DNA of 64,000 nucleotides from Enhydrobacter aerosaccus (GTDB taxonomy: Bacteria > Pseudomonadota > Alphaproteobacteria > Reyranellales > Reyranellaceae). Below the pieces are notes generated by a model, which searched no databases, had not been told where the DNA came from, and saw only the letters and a program-made list of their open reading frames with translations. Within the stretch, counting starts at the first letter, position 1, and every line of letters begins with the position of its first letter. Positions 47,408-55,888 of this stretch are shown here, one piece after another. The translations under genes were made by a program, and so were the position numbers. Location: positions 1,550,001 through 1,614,000 of the forward strand of contig NZ_FUWJ01000001.1 in the NCBI RefSeq assembly GCF_900167455.1, written 5' to 3'.

Positions 47408-47695
47408 ATGAAGCGCTCACTTGTCGCTCTACTGATCCCCCTGCTCGCTACCGGCTGCATTCATGGCTCGAGCATGGAGCAGGTGCATGCCGGCATGACC
47501 CGTGACCAGGTTTCGGCCCTGATCGGACAGCCCGACCTCACCACCAGCACAGCGGGCCGCGAATGTGCCCGCTACACGGTGCTCAAGGATTTCTGGAGCC
47601 GGGTGCCGTGGGATATGTCCGACCCCTACTACGTCTGCTACACGGACGGGAAGGTTGACGCCTTCGGGCGGGCCACCGTCGCCCATCCGGATTGA
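47408..47695 (+). CDS. Small BamE-like lipoprotein (unknown)
   Basis: 95 residues with a lipoprotein signal: MKRSLVALLIPLLATGC, lipidated Cys at 17. After it, VHAGMTRDQVSALIGQPDLT resembles the start of a SmpA/BamE fold, followed by CARYTVLKDFWSRVPWDMSD and DGKVDAFGRATVAHPD. It is shorter than BamE and there is a real bamE at 2180, so it is probably an outer-membrane or periplasmic accessory lipoprotein. Function unknown. Confidence 0.75.
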   Translation: MKRSLVALLIPLLATGCIHGSSMEQVHAGMTRDQVSALIGQPDLTTSTAGRECARYTVLKDFWSRVPWDMSDPYYVCYTDGKVDAFGRATVAHPD

Positions 47696-47728
47696 GCAGT
47701 CGGCGGCCTCCGATCGACGCCGGGACGA

Positions 47729-48307
47729 TCAGAACGACGGTGTCCCGTGTCGGCGTCGATCGGGAGCTGAGAGGCCAACCGCGTCACAGGAAGATCGAGG
47801 TGTCCCGATAGCAACGACGCGGCCATCCTTCACGAAGCACCCTCGTTGCCAGTTGCCGCGAAACGTCTCGCCGTCAATGACAGCCGTGCCGGTCCCTTGG
47901 GACACGTCCGCCGCATAGAGACCTTCGTAGCGATCATGGTCGTTCCATCGATAGCGGCCGAACCCTTCGCGTCGATTGTGCAGATAAGTGCCTTCGAACC
48001 GATCGATCGGCTGGCCGTGCTCGTACCATTGCAGGACGCCATAGCCTTCCAGTTGGCCGTGGATGCAAGCGCCGCTCCACACCGCCTTGTCGCCAGGATC
48101 GGGATGCCAATCCCACATCCGGCAGCCAACTTCCGTGTCGAGGAGCCAAGTCCCCTCCTCGCACGGCGCCGTCCAACTGATTTGCACAGAGTCGGGATCC
48201 GGCCAAGGACACTCCGTATCGGAGGCCGCCGCAAGCTGTTGCGCAGGCAGGCCGGTTGGCGGCAGTGCCGTCAGCAACAGAAACGTAATGTAGATTGCCA
48301 AACGCAT
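47729..48307 (-). CDS. Exported MORN-repeat protein
   Basis: 192 residues with a signal peptide (MRLAIYITFLLLTALPPTGL). The mature part carries MORN-like repeats: AVWSGACIHGQLEGYGVLQW, DRFEGTYLHNRREGFGRYRW and DRYEGLYAADVSQGTGTAV, then ETFRGNWQRGCFVKDG. MORN repeats usually bind lipids or mediate assembly; bacterial roles are unclear. The ATG at 48307 fits a signal peptide. It is convergent with the small lipoprotein. Confidence 0.8.
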   Translation of the reverse strand: MRLAIYITFLLLTALPPTGLPAQQLAAASDTECPWPDPDSVQISWTAPCEEGTWLLDTEVGCRMWDWHPDPGDKAVWSGACIHGQLEGYGVLQWYEHGQPIDRFEGTYLHNRREGFGRYRWNDHDRYEGLYAADVSQGTGTAVIDGETFRGNWQRGCFVKDGRVVAIGTPRSSCDAVGLSAPDRRRHGTPSF

Positions 48308-48401
48308 AAGCCCCCCGTCCGGATGCTCCGGACGTCGTTCCAACGCGATGACCTTTTGAAAGTTGCCCTGTGATAGACTGCGCCTCACAGGGGGAGTGCT
48401 C

Positions 48402-48968
48402 ATGGCGATTCTAATTCTCGGACTTGTCATTTTCTTGGGGATTCACACTCTCACTACCTTGCGCGGACCGCGAGCGGCTCTCATCGGCCGGCTGGGAGAG
48501 AACGGCTACAAAGGCCTCTATTCACTGATGGCCGCGATCGGACTGGCATTGATCATCTGGGGGTTCGGCCGCTATCGGGCCGAAGGTCTCATCGCGGTCT
48601 GGAACCCGCCCTTGGCGTTGCGGCATCTGACCATGCTGCTGGTCTGGATCGCGTTCGTGTCCCTCGCCGCTGCCTATAGCCCGGCGGGCAAGATCAAGGG
48701 ATGGCTGCGGCACCCTATGCTGGTGGGCGTCAAGGCCTGGGCGCTCGGGCACCTTCTGGTGAATGGCGATCTTGGGGGGATGATCCTGTTCGGTGCGTTC
48801 CTTCTGTGGGCGGGCTACGACCGGATCGCCGTGAAGCAACGCGGCGACGAAGGCGCGCCTCGCAGCGGCTTCACGCTCGGCGACGGCATCGCGATCGTTG
48901 TGGGAACCGTCGCCTATGTCGCCATGATCTGGCTGCATCCCGTACTGATCGGTGTCTCCGTCATCTGA
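48402..48968 (+). CDS. NnrU family membrane protein
   Basis: 188-residue protein with five to six helices: MAILILGLVIFLGIHTLTTL, GYKGLYSLMAAIGLALIIWG, LTMLLVWIAFVSLAAAYSPA and GHLLVNGDLGGMILFGAFLL. NnrU proteins occur near denitrification or isoprenoid genes; their reaction is unknown. The ATG at 48402 was chosen as the first residue of helix 1. It is convergent with the phospholipase D-like gene. Confidence 0.85.
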   Translation: MAILILGLVIFLGIHTLTTLRGPRAALIGRLGENGYKGLYSLMAAIGLALIIWGFGRYRAEGLIAVWNPPLALRHLTMLLVWIAFVSLAAAYSPAGKIKGWLRHPMLVGVKAWALGHLLVNGDLGGMILFGAFLLWAGYDRIAVKQRGDEGAPRSGFTLGDGIAIVVGTVAYVAMIWLHPVLIGVSVI

Positions 48969-48995
48969 CGGAGCCCTGTTTGACGGGATCCGTGT

Positions 48996-50861
48996 TCAGG
49001 CCGTTCCAGCCATCGCACGGCGCGCTTTCGCCTCCGGTGTATCAGGCGCGAAGTATTTGCGACTCCACCGATGGTCCGGCGTCAGCCTGAAGGTCTTCGG
49101 GTTCCCGGACTTGATGCGAGCGCGGTAGTGCTCGTAAAGCCGGAGAAACTCGGCCATGTACATTCCCGCGATCCGCGGACAGTTCGTGATCTCGAGCAGA
49201 TTCTCGTCGTTGTGGTGCAGTGAGTTGCCGCTGAAATTCGCCGAGCCAGTATAGACGACGGGGCGCTCCCCTTCGGCGTCGATCACCACGAACTTATGAT
49301 GGACGCGAACCATGATCTTGGGGTTTTCCCCCGGCCACAGGACACGCTCGGGGGCAAAGTCTGTCGGCGTATCCGATCCGCTGAAGGATCCGAATCCGAC
49401 GATATCGTGGTCCGTCGCCGCACGATTGAGGATCTCGATCTTCGCCGCCACATCGGCTCGCGACGGATCGCCGCTCGGCATTTTATCGGGAACGCGATTC
49501 ACGAGCGCAAGCATCATCCGTCCGGCATCCGATGCCGCGAATACGGCATCCAGCAAGGCCTTGTCGGTTGGATCGAAGGCGCACAACAGGACCGAATGCT
49601 GCGCGGCGTTCACGGCCTGAACGATCGTATCGATGGACATGCGCTCGCCGTTGGGCTCGGGCGGAAAGAAGACACGGATCGAGGCGTCGCCGACCGTGAT
49701 CGCATCGGACCAGCCGGTCTGCGCGTGTTGGGTCTGCGACAGGCCTGGATCGCGATCGAGCAGGCGCTTGCGATCCAGATAGAGCTTGGCCAACGCCGGC
49801 GATTCGAACGCGTGCAGGACGTTGGCCTGGGCAGAGAGGCCTTCGCTGGTAAAGTTGGCGGACCCGGCGAGCACCGCTTCCGGATGGTCTGCGGCACCGA
49901 CCCGAACCAGAAACTTGTCGTGCATGATGCTGGCGTGGGTTCTGGGAGCGAAAGCGTTTTCAGGGCGGCCCGCGGTCTCCAGCGTCCGGATCGCAGCGTC
50001 GGAGGCGTGGTCCTTGCCCGTATGATTGTAGGCGAGCGATAGCGCACCGCCATAGTGTCGGAACGCCGGAATGATCCAGATATCATCGGTGAGGTGGTAG
50101 ATCGCTCCCTCGACGTCCTTGCCTGCGGCGCGATCCAGGAATTGAGGCACAGCCTGTTCCATGCCGTTGGCCAACCACGCGCGCGCTGCCTTTTGCTGCG
50201 AGGCGCTCTTGATATCCGGGAACCGCTTAGAGAAGGCCTGGGAACTCACGACGGCACGATTGAAGTGCGAGGTGATGCCATGCTCCTCGACTTCCGGAAC
50301 CTGGACGGCAATTGTGCCGGCCCGGTTGTCCATGAGCTTGAGCGCGCCGGGTTTCCCCGTGACCGGTACGACGCGGTAAGAGAAATGCGAGCCGCGGTCC
50401 CTGGTGTCGATTCGCGCGTCCCACCAATAGAATTTCTGGATCGGCGCTTCGTTGCTCGGGAAATCACCCTGGTCCGGCTTCGGCCCCTCGAAGCCGATGC
50501 GATTGGGAAGCCAGCTTTTAGGCGCTCCGTCGAACCCGGGTGTGCGTTCGATCGCAAATCCGAGAAAATCCTCGCGATCGTCTCCCTGTGGCCAATCATA
50601 GGCGAGCAAGACGAGTGTGGGAGACTGGTAAGAGCGGACCTTCACGGAGCCGTCTGTTTCACGCTCGACTGCGCGTGCCCCCGCGCTCGATGTGCCTTGG
50701 CGGCGCCGGGTCGGATGCGGTGCTCGTGGTCTCACCAATTTCGCCTCCCACTCCCGGTCGAAGCCTCTTCGCCCCGTCAACGGGCAGCCGATATGCTTCA
50801 GTATTCTCTGAGCGCGTACACACGAGATCGACGCTTGAGCGGACGGCAAATCCGCTTTCAT
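48996..50861 (-). CDS. Phospholipase D-like domain protein with two HxK motifs
   Basis: 621 residues from ATG 50861. The C-terminal half contains two catalytic HxKxxxD-type motifs: MHDKFLVRVG (H314, K316) followed by AVLAGSANFTSEGL, and VHHKFVVIDAEG (H521, K523) followed by VVYTGSANFSGNSLHHNDEN. The N-terminal part is of unknown fold and begins with basic segments; the real start could also be at GTG 50645 or ATG 50933. No clear signal peptide, so location is uncertain. Could hydrolyse phospholipids or nucleic acids. Confidence 0.82.
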   Translation of the reverse strand: MKADLPSAQASISCVRAQRILKHIGCPLTGRRGFDREWEAKLVRPRAPHPTRRRQGTSSAGARAVERETDGSVKVRSYQSPTLVLLAYDWPQGDDREDFLGFAIERTPGFDGAPKSWLPNRIGFEGPKPDQGDFPSNEAPIQKFYWWDARIDTRDRGSHFSYRVVPVTGKPGALKLMDNRAGTIAVQVPEVEEHGITSHFNRAVVSSQAFSKRFPDIKSASQQKAARAWLANGMEQAVPQFLDRAAGKDVEGAIYHLTDDIWIIPAFRHYGGALSLAYNHTGKDHASDAAIRTLETAGRPENAFAPRTHASIMHDKFLVRVGAADHPEAVLAGSANFTSEGLSAQANVLHAFESPALAKLYLDRKRLLDRDPGLSQTQHAQTGWSDAITVGDASIRVFFPPEPNGERMSIDTIVQAVNAAQHSVLLCAFDPTDKALLDAVFAASDAGRMMLALVNRVPDKMPSGDPSRADVAAKIEILNRAATDHDIVGFGSFSGSDTPTDFAPERVLWPGENPKIMVRVHHKFVVIDAEGERPVVYTGSANFSGNSLHHNDENLLEITNCPRIAGMYMAEFLRLYEHYRARIKSGNPKTFRLTPDHRWSRKYFAPDTPEAKARRAMAGTA

Positions 50862-50974
50862 TACTCGACGGTGGCGCAGCTTGTCGCCGCCTGCATCTGA
50901 TTGACAGTGACCGACGAGCTTATTGTATCTCAACGACGATTAAGCATTGATTACAGCGGCAGCGCCGCTCGCCG

Positions 50975-51448
50975 TCAGGCTGCGGAGGCGACCGTGCCCG
51001 CCAGGCAATGATCGAGATAGGCTGTCATATAGGCAATGCCAGGCTCGACATCGTGCTTGTCGTAATGCTCGGCCACGCCGTCGCCCTGCATGTGCCAGTC
51101 GATCTCCTGCATCGTGAGATAGACCCGCTTGATACCCGCCAGCAGGACCTCGCGCAGGGATGTGCGGTCCGCCCTTGAGAAGGCCCGCGCACGGGCGGCC
51201 TCGTCGCGGCAGATTTCCTCCAGGAATGGCTCGATGTAGTTGCTGTCCCAAAGAGCCTGACGTGGCGCGCCGTCGAACATGCACGGCTCGAAGGCGATGG
51301 TCGTTCCGTCGAAACGGCGAATCTCCAGTCCGTCCGTGTCCATGTAGGCCCAGGGCCGTAGCTGATCCCAGATCAGGCTGAAGAAACGGCCGCGCAGGCG
51401 CTCCCGCTCGGCGGGAGTGAAGGCAGATGGTGAGAACAGCGTAGCCAT
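50975..51448 (-). CDS. Hypothetical protein
   Basis: 157-residue soluble protein, family not recognised. It has an acidic/aromatic middle (PWAYMDTDGLEIRRFDGTTI) and TMQEIDWHMQGDGVAEHYDK near the end; no cysteines pairs or membrane helices. The ATG at 51448 was chosen with a G-rich site upstream; ATG 51484 is an alternative start. Flanked by unrelated genes and convergent with none. Confidence 0.55.
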   Translation of the reverse strand: MATLFSPSAFTPAERERLRGRFFSLIWDQLRPWAYMDTDGLEIRRFDGTTIAFEPCMFDGAPRQALWDSNYIEPFLEEICRDEAARARAFSRADRTSLREVLLAGIKRVYLTMQEIDWHMQGDGVAEHYDKHDVEPGIAYMTAYLDHCLAGTVASAA

Positions 51449-51726
51449 ATGGCCTTTATCCCCCCAACTGGCAAAAGCGTCCATGGTTTCGTCCGTGCGG
51501 GCCGGAAGCTTCCCTGGCGCTCTCCGGGGACATAGCGCGCCATGGGACCGCAAGCATATTGCTCGTGCCCTACCTGGGAAAACTTGCAGTCCTAAGATGA
51601 AGTATTGCTACCGGCTTCGGATCGTATGCCTTGATATTTCGGCCGTAACGCGAATTGCGTCGCCTGATTGTCATTGTCGACTGCTACCACCTCCGCGAGA
51701 GCAATCTCGAATTGGGGGAGCATCAG

Positions 51727-52188
51727 ATGACAAGTTCCGCATTCAATGGGCATGCCGAGCAGGATATCGGAGCCTCGGCGGAAGCGACCGGCGGCATCGG
51801 CAGCGACAATGTCGAAGTGAAGGACGACGTCAACGACGCGGTGACGGCGGTCGCCACCGTCGGCGCCGTGGCGGTGGGAGCCGCCTTGGTGGAAGTCGCC
51901 CTGCTGCCGGGCATCGCGCTCGGTGTCGCCGCGATGCTCGCGCCCAAATACGTCCCCAAGATGGGTTCGGCCCTGGCGCCTGTTTTCCGGTCGTCCGTGC
52001 GCGGCGTCTACAAGTTCGGGCAGAAGACGCGCGAAGTGGTGGCCGAAGCCAAGGAGCAGGTGAACGATATCGTGGCCGAGGTTCAGGCCGAGGAAGACGA
52101 AGCGCCCAAGGCCGCGACGGCATCGGCGGCGCCGGCCACCCCGGCTGCCGAGCCCGCCGCTCCTCGGCCCGAATCAACCCGCGCCTAG
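51727..52188 (+). CDS. DUF5132-like membrane protein
   Basis: 153 residues. One long hydrophobic hairpin TAVATVGAVAVGAALVEVAL and LPGIALGVAAMLAPKYVP is followed by an amphipathic helix (VYKFGQKTREVVAEAKEQVN) and an Ala/Pro/Glu-rich tail. It matches what I recall as DUF5132, which sits beside heavy-metal P-type ATPases in several genomes. The start ATG at 51727 follows a GGGGGAGCATC site. It leads the heavy-metal-like island with the HMA_2 and ATPase genes downstream. Confidence 0.75.
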   Translation: MTSSAFNGHAEQDIGASAEATGGIGSDNVEVKDDVNDAVTAVATVGAVAVGAALVEVALLPGIALGVAAMLAPKYVPKMGSALAPVFRSSVRGVYKFGQKTREVVAEAKEQVNDIVAEVQAEEDEAPKAATASAAPATPAAEPAAPRPESTRA

Positions 52189-52203
52189 CCTTCGGGTTTT
52201 CGC

Positions 52204-52836
52204 GTGAAGCAGCCCAAGACCGAGAAGGCCGGCCCAAAGCCGCCGAAAACCATGAAGCCCGGCCTCAAGATCGCGCATCAGATCCCGGGCCGCATCAGAA
52301 TGAAGATCCGGGCGGCCAAAGGCCGGCCGGAGTTGCTGGAAGTCTATAAGCAGGCTTTCAGCATGATCCCGGGCATCGAGCAGATCGATGTCAGCCCCGA
52401 GACCGGCAGTATCGTGCTCAAGTACGATCCCGATCGGCAGGCGGATTTCCAGGCCGGCTTCAATGCCCAGCTCAACAAGCCGGAGCCGGAGAACACGCGG
52501 CGGCGCCCGCCCAGCAACGATCTCGAGATCCTCGCCAGCAAGATCGAACAGGAGGCGGAGTATCTCGCCGAGCATTCCGAGCTGGCGCGTTCGGTCGTGG
52601 ATATCTGCAAGCAGACCGACCGGCAGATCCGCACCGCGACCAACAACATGCTGGATCTCAAGATGATGCTGGCGATCGGCGTCGTCGGGATCACGGTCTT
52701 CGAGGTGGGGGCGACGGCAGCCACGCCGGTCTGGGTGACTTTGGCATTGTTCGGCTTGAACCATTTCATCGAGATGCAGGCCGAACAGAGAGAAGCGCAG
52801 GGCGCCGCGATGCAACCCGTCCCGGTCAAGGCCTGA
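52204..52836 (+). CDS. HMA_2-like domain protein
   Basis: 210 residues, GTG start 16 bases after the previous stop. The N-terminal part (about residues 20-80) looks like an HMA_2 domain: KIAHQIPGRIRMKIRAAKG and IPGIEQIDVSPETGSIVLKY, but it lacks the CxxC metal pair. The middle is helical, and the C-terminus has a hydrophobic hairpin (MMLAIGVVGITVFEVGATA) ending in a charged tail. It resembles a membrane-anchored partner of the P1B-like ATPase that follows. Confidence 0.8.
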   Translation: MKQPKTEKAGPKPPKTMKPGLKIAHQIPGRIRMKIRAAKGRPELLEVYKQAFSMIPGIEQIDVSPETGSIVLKYDPDRQADFQAGFNAQLNKPEPENTRRRPPSNDLEILASKIEQEAEYLAEHSELARSVVDICKQTDRQIRTATNNMLDLKMMLAIGVVGITVFEVGATAATPVWVTLALFGLNHFIEMQAEQREAQGAAMQPVPVKA

Positions 52837-52859
52837 CCTCAAGACAGTCGAGACAGGTC

Positions 52860-55049
52860 ATGGATCTCGCAATACGTCACTACATCCCGGGACGGGTGCG
52901 CCTTCACGTCCCGGAACTCTGCCGACGACCGAGCCTCGCCGACAGCACCGTTGACTGGCTGAACCGGCAGGAGGGCATCAAAGGCGCGCGCGTGAACTAC
53001 GATTGCGCCTGCCTGGTGGTCGAATACGAGCGCGACCGCGAGACGTTCTTCCGGCACATCCTCACGCAACTCACCGTGGCCAGCGTGACCGACATCGCTT
53101 CTGTCGTCGGTGTCGGCGATGCGCCCGAAAAGGCGCGTTCGCCGGCCAGCGCCGTCGCCTCGCCCGCCAAACAATCCGACACCAAGAACTCGAACGTGCC
53201 GCCGACTCGATCGGAGGTGCCCGGCCTCTTCTCCTCGCAGTCGCCGCTCGCATTGCCGACGCTATCCTTGGCGATGGCCTTCTCGAGCAATCCCTTCGTG
53301 GTCGCGCTCAACATTCCGTTGATGCTGTGGAATGGCCTGCCGATCGCGCGTCGGGCGCTGCATGTCTGGCAGCGCGAATCGCGACTCAACGTCGATACGC
53401 TCGACACGCTGGCCATCATCGCCTCGGTGGCGCAGGGCAACGCAGTGGCCGGCTCCATCATCACCTGGCTCATCAAGCTCGGTGACTGGATCCGCGATCT
53501 CACCGCCGCCGGTTCGCGCCGCGCCATCGCCGATCTCCTCGAATTCCAGTCCAAGAAGGCCTGGGTCAAGCGCGACGGCCGGATCGTCGCGGTGCCCGCG
53601 GTGGAACTCGCCGTCGACGATCTCGTCGTGGTCTATCCCGGCGAGATCATCCCCGTCGACGGCGAGATCGTCGAGGGCACGGCCACCATCGACCAGAAGA
53701 CCATCACTGGCGAGGGCCTGCCGGTCAGCCGGCGCACGAGCGATACGGCCTACGCCGCAACGGTGATCCGCGAGGGTCAGATCACGATCCGCGCCGTGCG
53801 CGTCGGCACCGATACCACCGCTGGCCAGATCGCCCATCTGGTCGAATCGGCGCCACTCGGCGATACGCGGATGCAGAACCATGCCGAACTGCTGGCCGAT
53901 CGGCTCGTCATGCCGACCCTTGCGCTGGCCACGGGCACGGCGGTGGTCACGGCCGACTTCAGCCGCTTCCTGTCCCTGGTGATCGTCGATTACGGCACCG
54001 GCATCCGCGTCGCCGCCCCGACCTCGGCCTTGTCCTCGATGACGCATGCGGCGCGCGCCGGCATCATCATCAAGAGCGGCGCCCATATGGAACGCCTGTC
54101 CAAGATCGACACGATCGTCTTCGACAAGACCGGCACCCTCACCCATGGCGTTCCGGCCGTCACCGATGTCGTGCCGTTCATCGATCACATCACGCCGAAC
54201 CATCTCCTCGGTCTGGCCGCTGCCGCCGAGACGCGGCTGCACCACCCCGTCGCCGAAGCGCTGCGCAGCCGCGCCCGGGAGCTTGCGGTCAATATTCCCG
54301 AGTGCGACGAGACGGAGTACCGTGTCGGCCTCGGCGTCGAGGGCCAGGTCAATGGCTACTACATGCATGTCGGCAGCGAGCGCTTCATGCGCCACAGCGG
54401 CATCGATGTCGGCCCCGCCCTGGCGGCCCGCGCGACTCTCGACCACAACGGCCAATCGGCACTCTATGTCGCCGTCGACGGCAAGCTGGGCGGTCTCGTC
54501 TCCTATGCCGACAAGATCCGCCCCGAAAGTCGGGAGGTGGTGGCGCGCCTTCATGACATGGGCATCCGAAACACCGTCATGCTGACAGGCGACAACGCCG
54601 TCGTGGCGCGTGCCGTCGGCGGGCGGCTCGGGCTGACGCGGGTGATCGCCGACATGATGCCGGCCGACAAGGCCGGGGTGATCCAGGAGCTGCAACGCAA
54701 CGGCCATGTCGTCGCCATGGTCGGCGACGGCATCAACGACTCACCCGCGCTCAGCTTCGCCGATATCGGCATCGCCATGAAGCACGGCGCCGAGATCGCA
54801 CACGAGTCGGCGCATGTGGTGCTGATGGAAGACTCGCTGTGGAAGCTGGTGAAGGCAGTCGAGATCTCGCGCAATGCCGTGAGCCTGATCCGGCAGAACT
54901 ATGCCATCGTCGCCGCCCTGAACACGCTCGCCCTCGGCTTGGCCTTGCCGGGCGGGTTGATCAGCCCGACGACCACGGCACTCCTCAGCAACGGCTCGGC
55001 GATCGCCGCGACCCTGAACGGCATGCGCCCGATCCTGCGCTATCAGTAA
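52860..55049 (+). CDS. P1B-like P-type ATPase with atypical transmembrane metal motif
   Basis: 729 residues. N-terminal HMA_2-like domain (IRHYIPGRVRLHVPEL) without CxxC, A-domain TGEGLPVSRRTSDTAYAA, P-domain DKTGTLTHGVPAVTDV with phospho-Asp422, HP motif RLHHPVAEALRSRA and hinge GDGINDSPALSFADIGIAMK. The usual CPC/SPC motif in the transmembrane metal channel is replaced by DYGTGIRVAAPTSALSSM (from D377). Related ATPases have DYSCA at this place, so the metal-binding cysteine is lost. Metal or other substrate is unknown. Coupled in an operon with HMA_2, EcsC and DUF445 genes. Confidence 0.9.
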   Translation: MDLAIRHYIPGRVRLHVPELCRRPSLADSTVDWLNRQEGIKGARVNYDCACLVVEYERDRETFFRHILTQLTVASVTDIASVVGVGDAPEKARSPASAVASPAKQSDTKNSNVPPTRSEVPGLFSSQSPLALPTLSLAMAFSSNPFVVALNIPLMLWNGLPIARRALHVWQRESRLNVDTLDTLAIIASVAQGNAVAGSIITWLIKLGDWIRDLTAAGSRRAIADLLEFQSKKAWVKRDGRIVAVPAVELAVDDLVVVYPGEIIPVDGEIVEGTATIDQKTITGEGLPVSRRTSDTAYAATVIREGQITIRAVRVGTDTTAGQIAHLVESAPLGDTRMQNHAELLADRLVMPTLALATGTAVVTADFSRFLSLVIVDYGTGIRVAAPTSALSSMTHAARAGIIIKSGAHMERLSKIDTIVFDKTGTLTHGVPAVTDVVPFIDHITPNHLLGLAAAAETRLHHPVAEALRSRARELAVNIPECDETEYRVGLGVEGQVNGYYMHVGSERFMRHSGIDVGPALAARATLDHNGQSALYVAVDGKLGGLVSYADKIRPESREVVARLHDMGIRNTVMLTGDNAVVARAVGGRLGLTRVIADMMPADKAGVIQELQRNGHVVAMVGDGINDSPALSFADIGIAMKHGAEIAHESAHVVLMEDSLWKLVKAVEISRNAVSLIRQNYAIVAALNTLALGLALPGGLISPTTTALLSNGSAIAATLNGMRPILRYQ

Positions 55050-55063
55050 GGACGCGGGAGCCG

Positions 55064-55888
55064 GTGCAGGACCCGAACATCTCCCCGCCGCCGGCCGACT
55101 ATCACGACGCCCTGGTCGCGGCGGTCCAGGCGCTCGAGAACCCCAACCTGGCGGCGCGCATCGCCGATTACGCCGGCGCGCCCCTGACCCGTGTGCTCAG
55201 CCTGCTGCCGCGGGTGGCCGACGCCGGCGTCACCAGGGTCGTCGAGCTGGCCATGCTGCGCTCGCTCAAGACGGCGATCCGCACGCTCGACCTCACCGGC
55301 CAGCGGCGCCGGCCGGCAACGTTCCTGTCGTCGATGGCGGCCGGTGTCACGGGCGGCGTCGGCGGCTTCGTCGGCATTGCCGCCCTGCCGGTCGAGCTGC
55401 CCGTAACCACGACGCTGATGCTGCGGGCGATCGCCGATATCGCCCGCCACAATGGCGAGGACCTGTCGCAGGTCGAGCCGCGGCTGGCCTGCCTGCAGGT
55501 CTTCGCCCTGGGCGCCCGCAGCACCGCCGAGCGCCAGGATGTCGGCTACCTCGCCGCACGCGCGCTGCTGTCCCGCGTCACCAGCGATGCCGCCGCCTAT
55601 CTGGTCGAGCGCGGTGCCGCGGAACTGTCCGGACGGGCGGTGCACAGCTTCCTCACCGAGATCGTCACGCGCTTCAGCGTGGTCGTGTCGGACCGCATCG
55701 TCGCCGGCGCTGCGCCGGTGATCGGCGCCGTCGGCGGCGCGACGGTGAACGTCATCTTCATGAATCACTTCCAGGAGATCGCCAAAGGGCACTTCACCGT
55801 GCGGCGCTTGGAGCGGCGCTATGGCGTCGAGCCCGTGCGCCGCCGTTACGCCGATATCGCCGCCCGCCTGCAGCAGCGGCGCAGATGA
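55064..55888 (+). CDS. EcsC family protein
   Basis: 274 residues with GTG start 14 bases after the ATPase stop. EcsC-like segments: VAAVQALENPNLAARIADYA, GGVGGFVGIAALPVELPVTT, TLMLRAIADIARHNGEDLSQ and AAPVIGAVGGATVNVIFMNH. Amphipathic and Gly-rich helices suggest membrane association. EcsC in Bacillus is associated with an ABC exporter; the role in this cluster is unknown. The stop overlaps the DUF445 start (ATGA). Confidence 0.86.
   Translation: MQDPNISPPPADYHDALVAAVQALENPNLAARIADYAGAPLTRVLSLLPRVADAGVTRVVELAMLRSLKTAIRTLDLTGQRRRPATFLSSMAAGVTGGVGGFVGIAALPVELPVTTTLMLRAIADIARHNGEDLSQVEPRLACLQVFALGARSTAERQDVGYLAARALLSRVTSDAAAYLVERGAAELSGRAVHSFLTEIVTRFSVVVSDRIVAGAAPVIGAVGGATVNVIFMNHFQEIAKGHFTVRRLERRYGVEPVRRRYADIAARLQQRRR

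Noticed and set aside
53262..54707. Minus-strand frame of 481 codons antisense to the P-type ATPase
   Set aside because: Shadow of a conserved ATPase; no start signal and no recognisable motif.
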